64,000 nucleotides of DNA from Ectopseudomonas chengduensis (GTDB taxonomy: Bacteria > Pseudomonadota > Gammaproteobacteria > Pseudomonadales > Pseudomonadaceae): positions 186,001-250,000 of the forward strand of contig NZ_JACFYZ010000004.1 in the NCBI RefSeq assembly GCF_015712065.1, given 5' to 3'. Below, one piece after another: positions 63,753 through 64,000 of the stretch. How positions within the stretch are numbered: position 1 is the stretch's first letter; the number at the start of each line of letters is the position of its first letter. Position numbers and translations under genes: made by a program. The notes below the pieces were generated by a model, which was not told the DNA's origin, did no database searches, and was given only the letters and a program-made list of their open reading frames with translations.

Positions 63753-63862
63753 CATCCCCTGCAGCGACGGATCGCTGAGGATCAAGGACGATGACCAAGC
63801 CAGGAATGGCTACCGACAGGATGTCGGATGGTTGGGAAGAAACCCGCTTAGGCGGGTTTTTT
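63753..63862 (+). ncRNA. Putative RsmX/Y/Z-type regulatory RNA that binds RsmA
   Basis: About 110 bases ending in an intrinsic terminator. Seven GGA trinucleotides lie between 63769 and 63837. Several sit in hairpin loops: CAGCGA-CGGA-TCGCTG (63762-63777), AGCC-AGGAAT-GGCT (63798-63811) and CCGAC-AGGAT-GTCGG (63813-63827). GGA displayed in loops is the binding form of RsmA/CsrA-sequestering RNAs. There is no ORF. The exact 5' end is uncertain. The GGDEF gene at 63951 is convergent. Confidence 0.8.
63840..63862 (+). terminator. Intrinsic terminator of the small RNA
   Basis: AAACCCGC-TTAG-GCGGGTTT stem followed by TTT to 63862. A second stem, TTGTTGCC / GGCAACAA (63861-63886), overlaps it. Confidence 0.92.
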
Positions 63863-63950
63863 GTTGCCTGCGATTTTTGGCAACAAGCGCTCGGGCCTCG
63901 TAAGCAACGTCAAAAATCGTTCCCGACGGTTCCTGGTTGTCCACAAATGC

Positions 63951-64000
63951 TCAGCCCAGTGTCAGGTGATTGCGACCGGCCTGTTTGGCCTGATAGAGCA
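63951..64000 (-). CDS. C-terminal end of a GGDEF-domain protein (cut by the right edge)
   Basis: The minus strand encodes LYQAKQAGRNHLTLG and a stop (TGA at 63951-63953), the usual last helix of diguanylate cyclase domains. Only the tail is present, so catalytic motifs cannot be judged. It is convergent with the small RNA. Confidence 0.85.
   Translation of the reverse strand, partial: LYQAKQAGRNHLTLG

Overview
The window is 64 kb of GC-rich, gene-dense chromosome from a gammaproteobacterium, almost certainly a Pseudomonas. Three things point there: the gene order fumarase / diguanylate cyclase / ferredoxin reductase / enoyl-CoA hydratase / pyruvate kinase / universal stress protein, as I recall it from P. 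aeruginosa; the folM-folE-folX pterin cluster; and a short LOV protein very like those of P. putida. The species is not fixed by the sequence. I see no phage, insertion sequence, integron, CRISPR, tRNA or rRNA, so this looks like core plus niche-adaptation chromosome.

Layout. 1-5.4 kb: hexuronate uptake and oxidation (TRAP transporter cut by the left edge, SMP-30 lactonase, uronate dehydrogenase, LacI-type regulator), with a shared operator upstream of both transcription units. 5.4-9.0 kb: periplasmic iron-type cluster (DUF1513, imelysin, di-haem DUF1111). 9.2-10.3 kb: AzlCD amino-acid exporter. 11-17 kb: a probable blue-light response island (tetrahydromonapterin genes, ABM and DCC proteins, LitR-like MerR regulator, PilZ-like protein, short LOV photoreceptor) with TGTACA-type sites. 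17-23 kb: small metabolic genes. 23.3-29.7 kb: a seven-gene operon joining a thermostable-hemolysin-family protein, an AMP-forming ligase, a haem-oxygenase-like enzyme, an SDR, a TPR protein and a two-component system. This is the best candidate for an undescribed system. 30-36 kb: DUF1016 nuclease, GNAT plus nitrilase pair, ZapE, DUF1028, D-serine dehydratase. 36-46 kb: central metabolism and the SadC-like cyclase. 46-55 kb: PilZ protein, SirB1, amino-acid dehydrogenase, YebG with an SOS box, a CHASE3-type diguanylate cyclase, PsiE, a SWIM/SNF2 helicase. 55-64 kb: AraC regulator, BglX, OpgG-OpgH, cytochrome b561, then an Rsm-type small RNA and the tail of another GGDEF protein.

How it fits together. 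Several parts bear on lifestyle control: light sensing, three GGDEF genes, two PilZ or PilZ-like proteins, and a putative RsmA-sequestering RNA ending next to a GGDEF gene. An 18-base dyad upstream of the light-type regulator recurs (14 of 18) upstream of a diguanylate cyclase 35 kb away. The hemolysin-family operon carries a PmrA/QseB-like box in its promoter and encodes a QseB/PmrA-like regulator, so it may be self-regulated.
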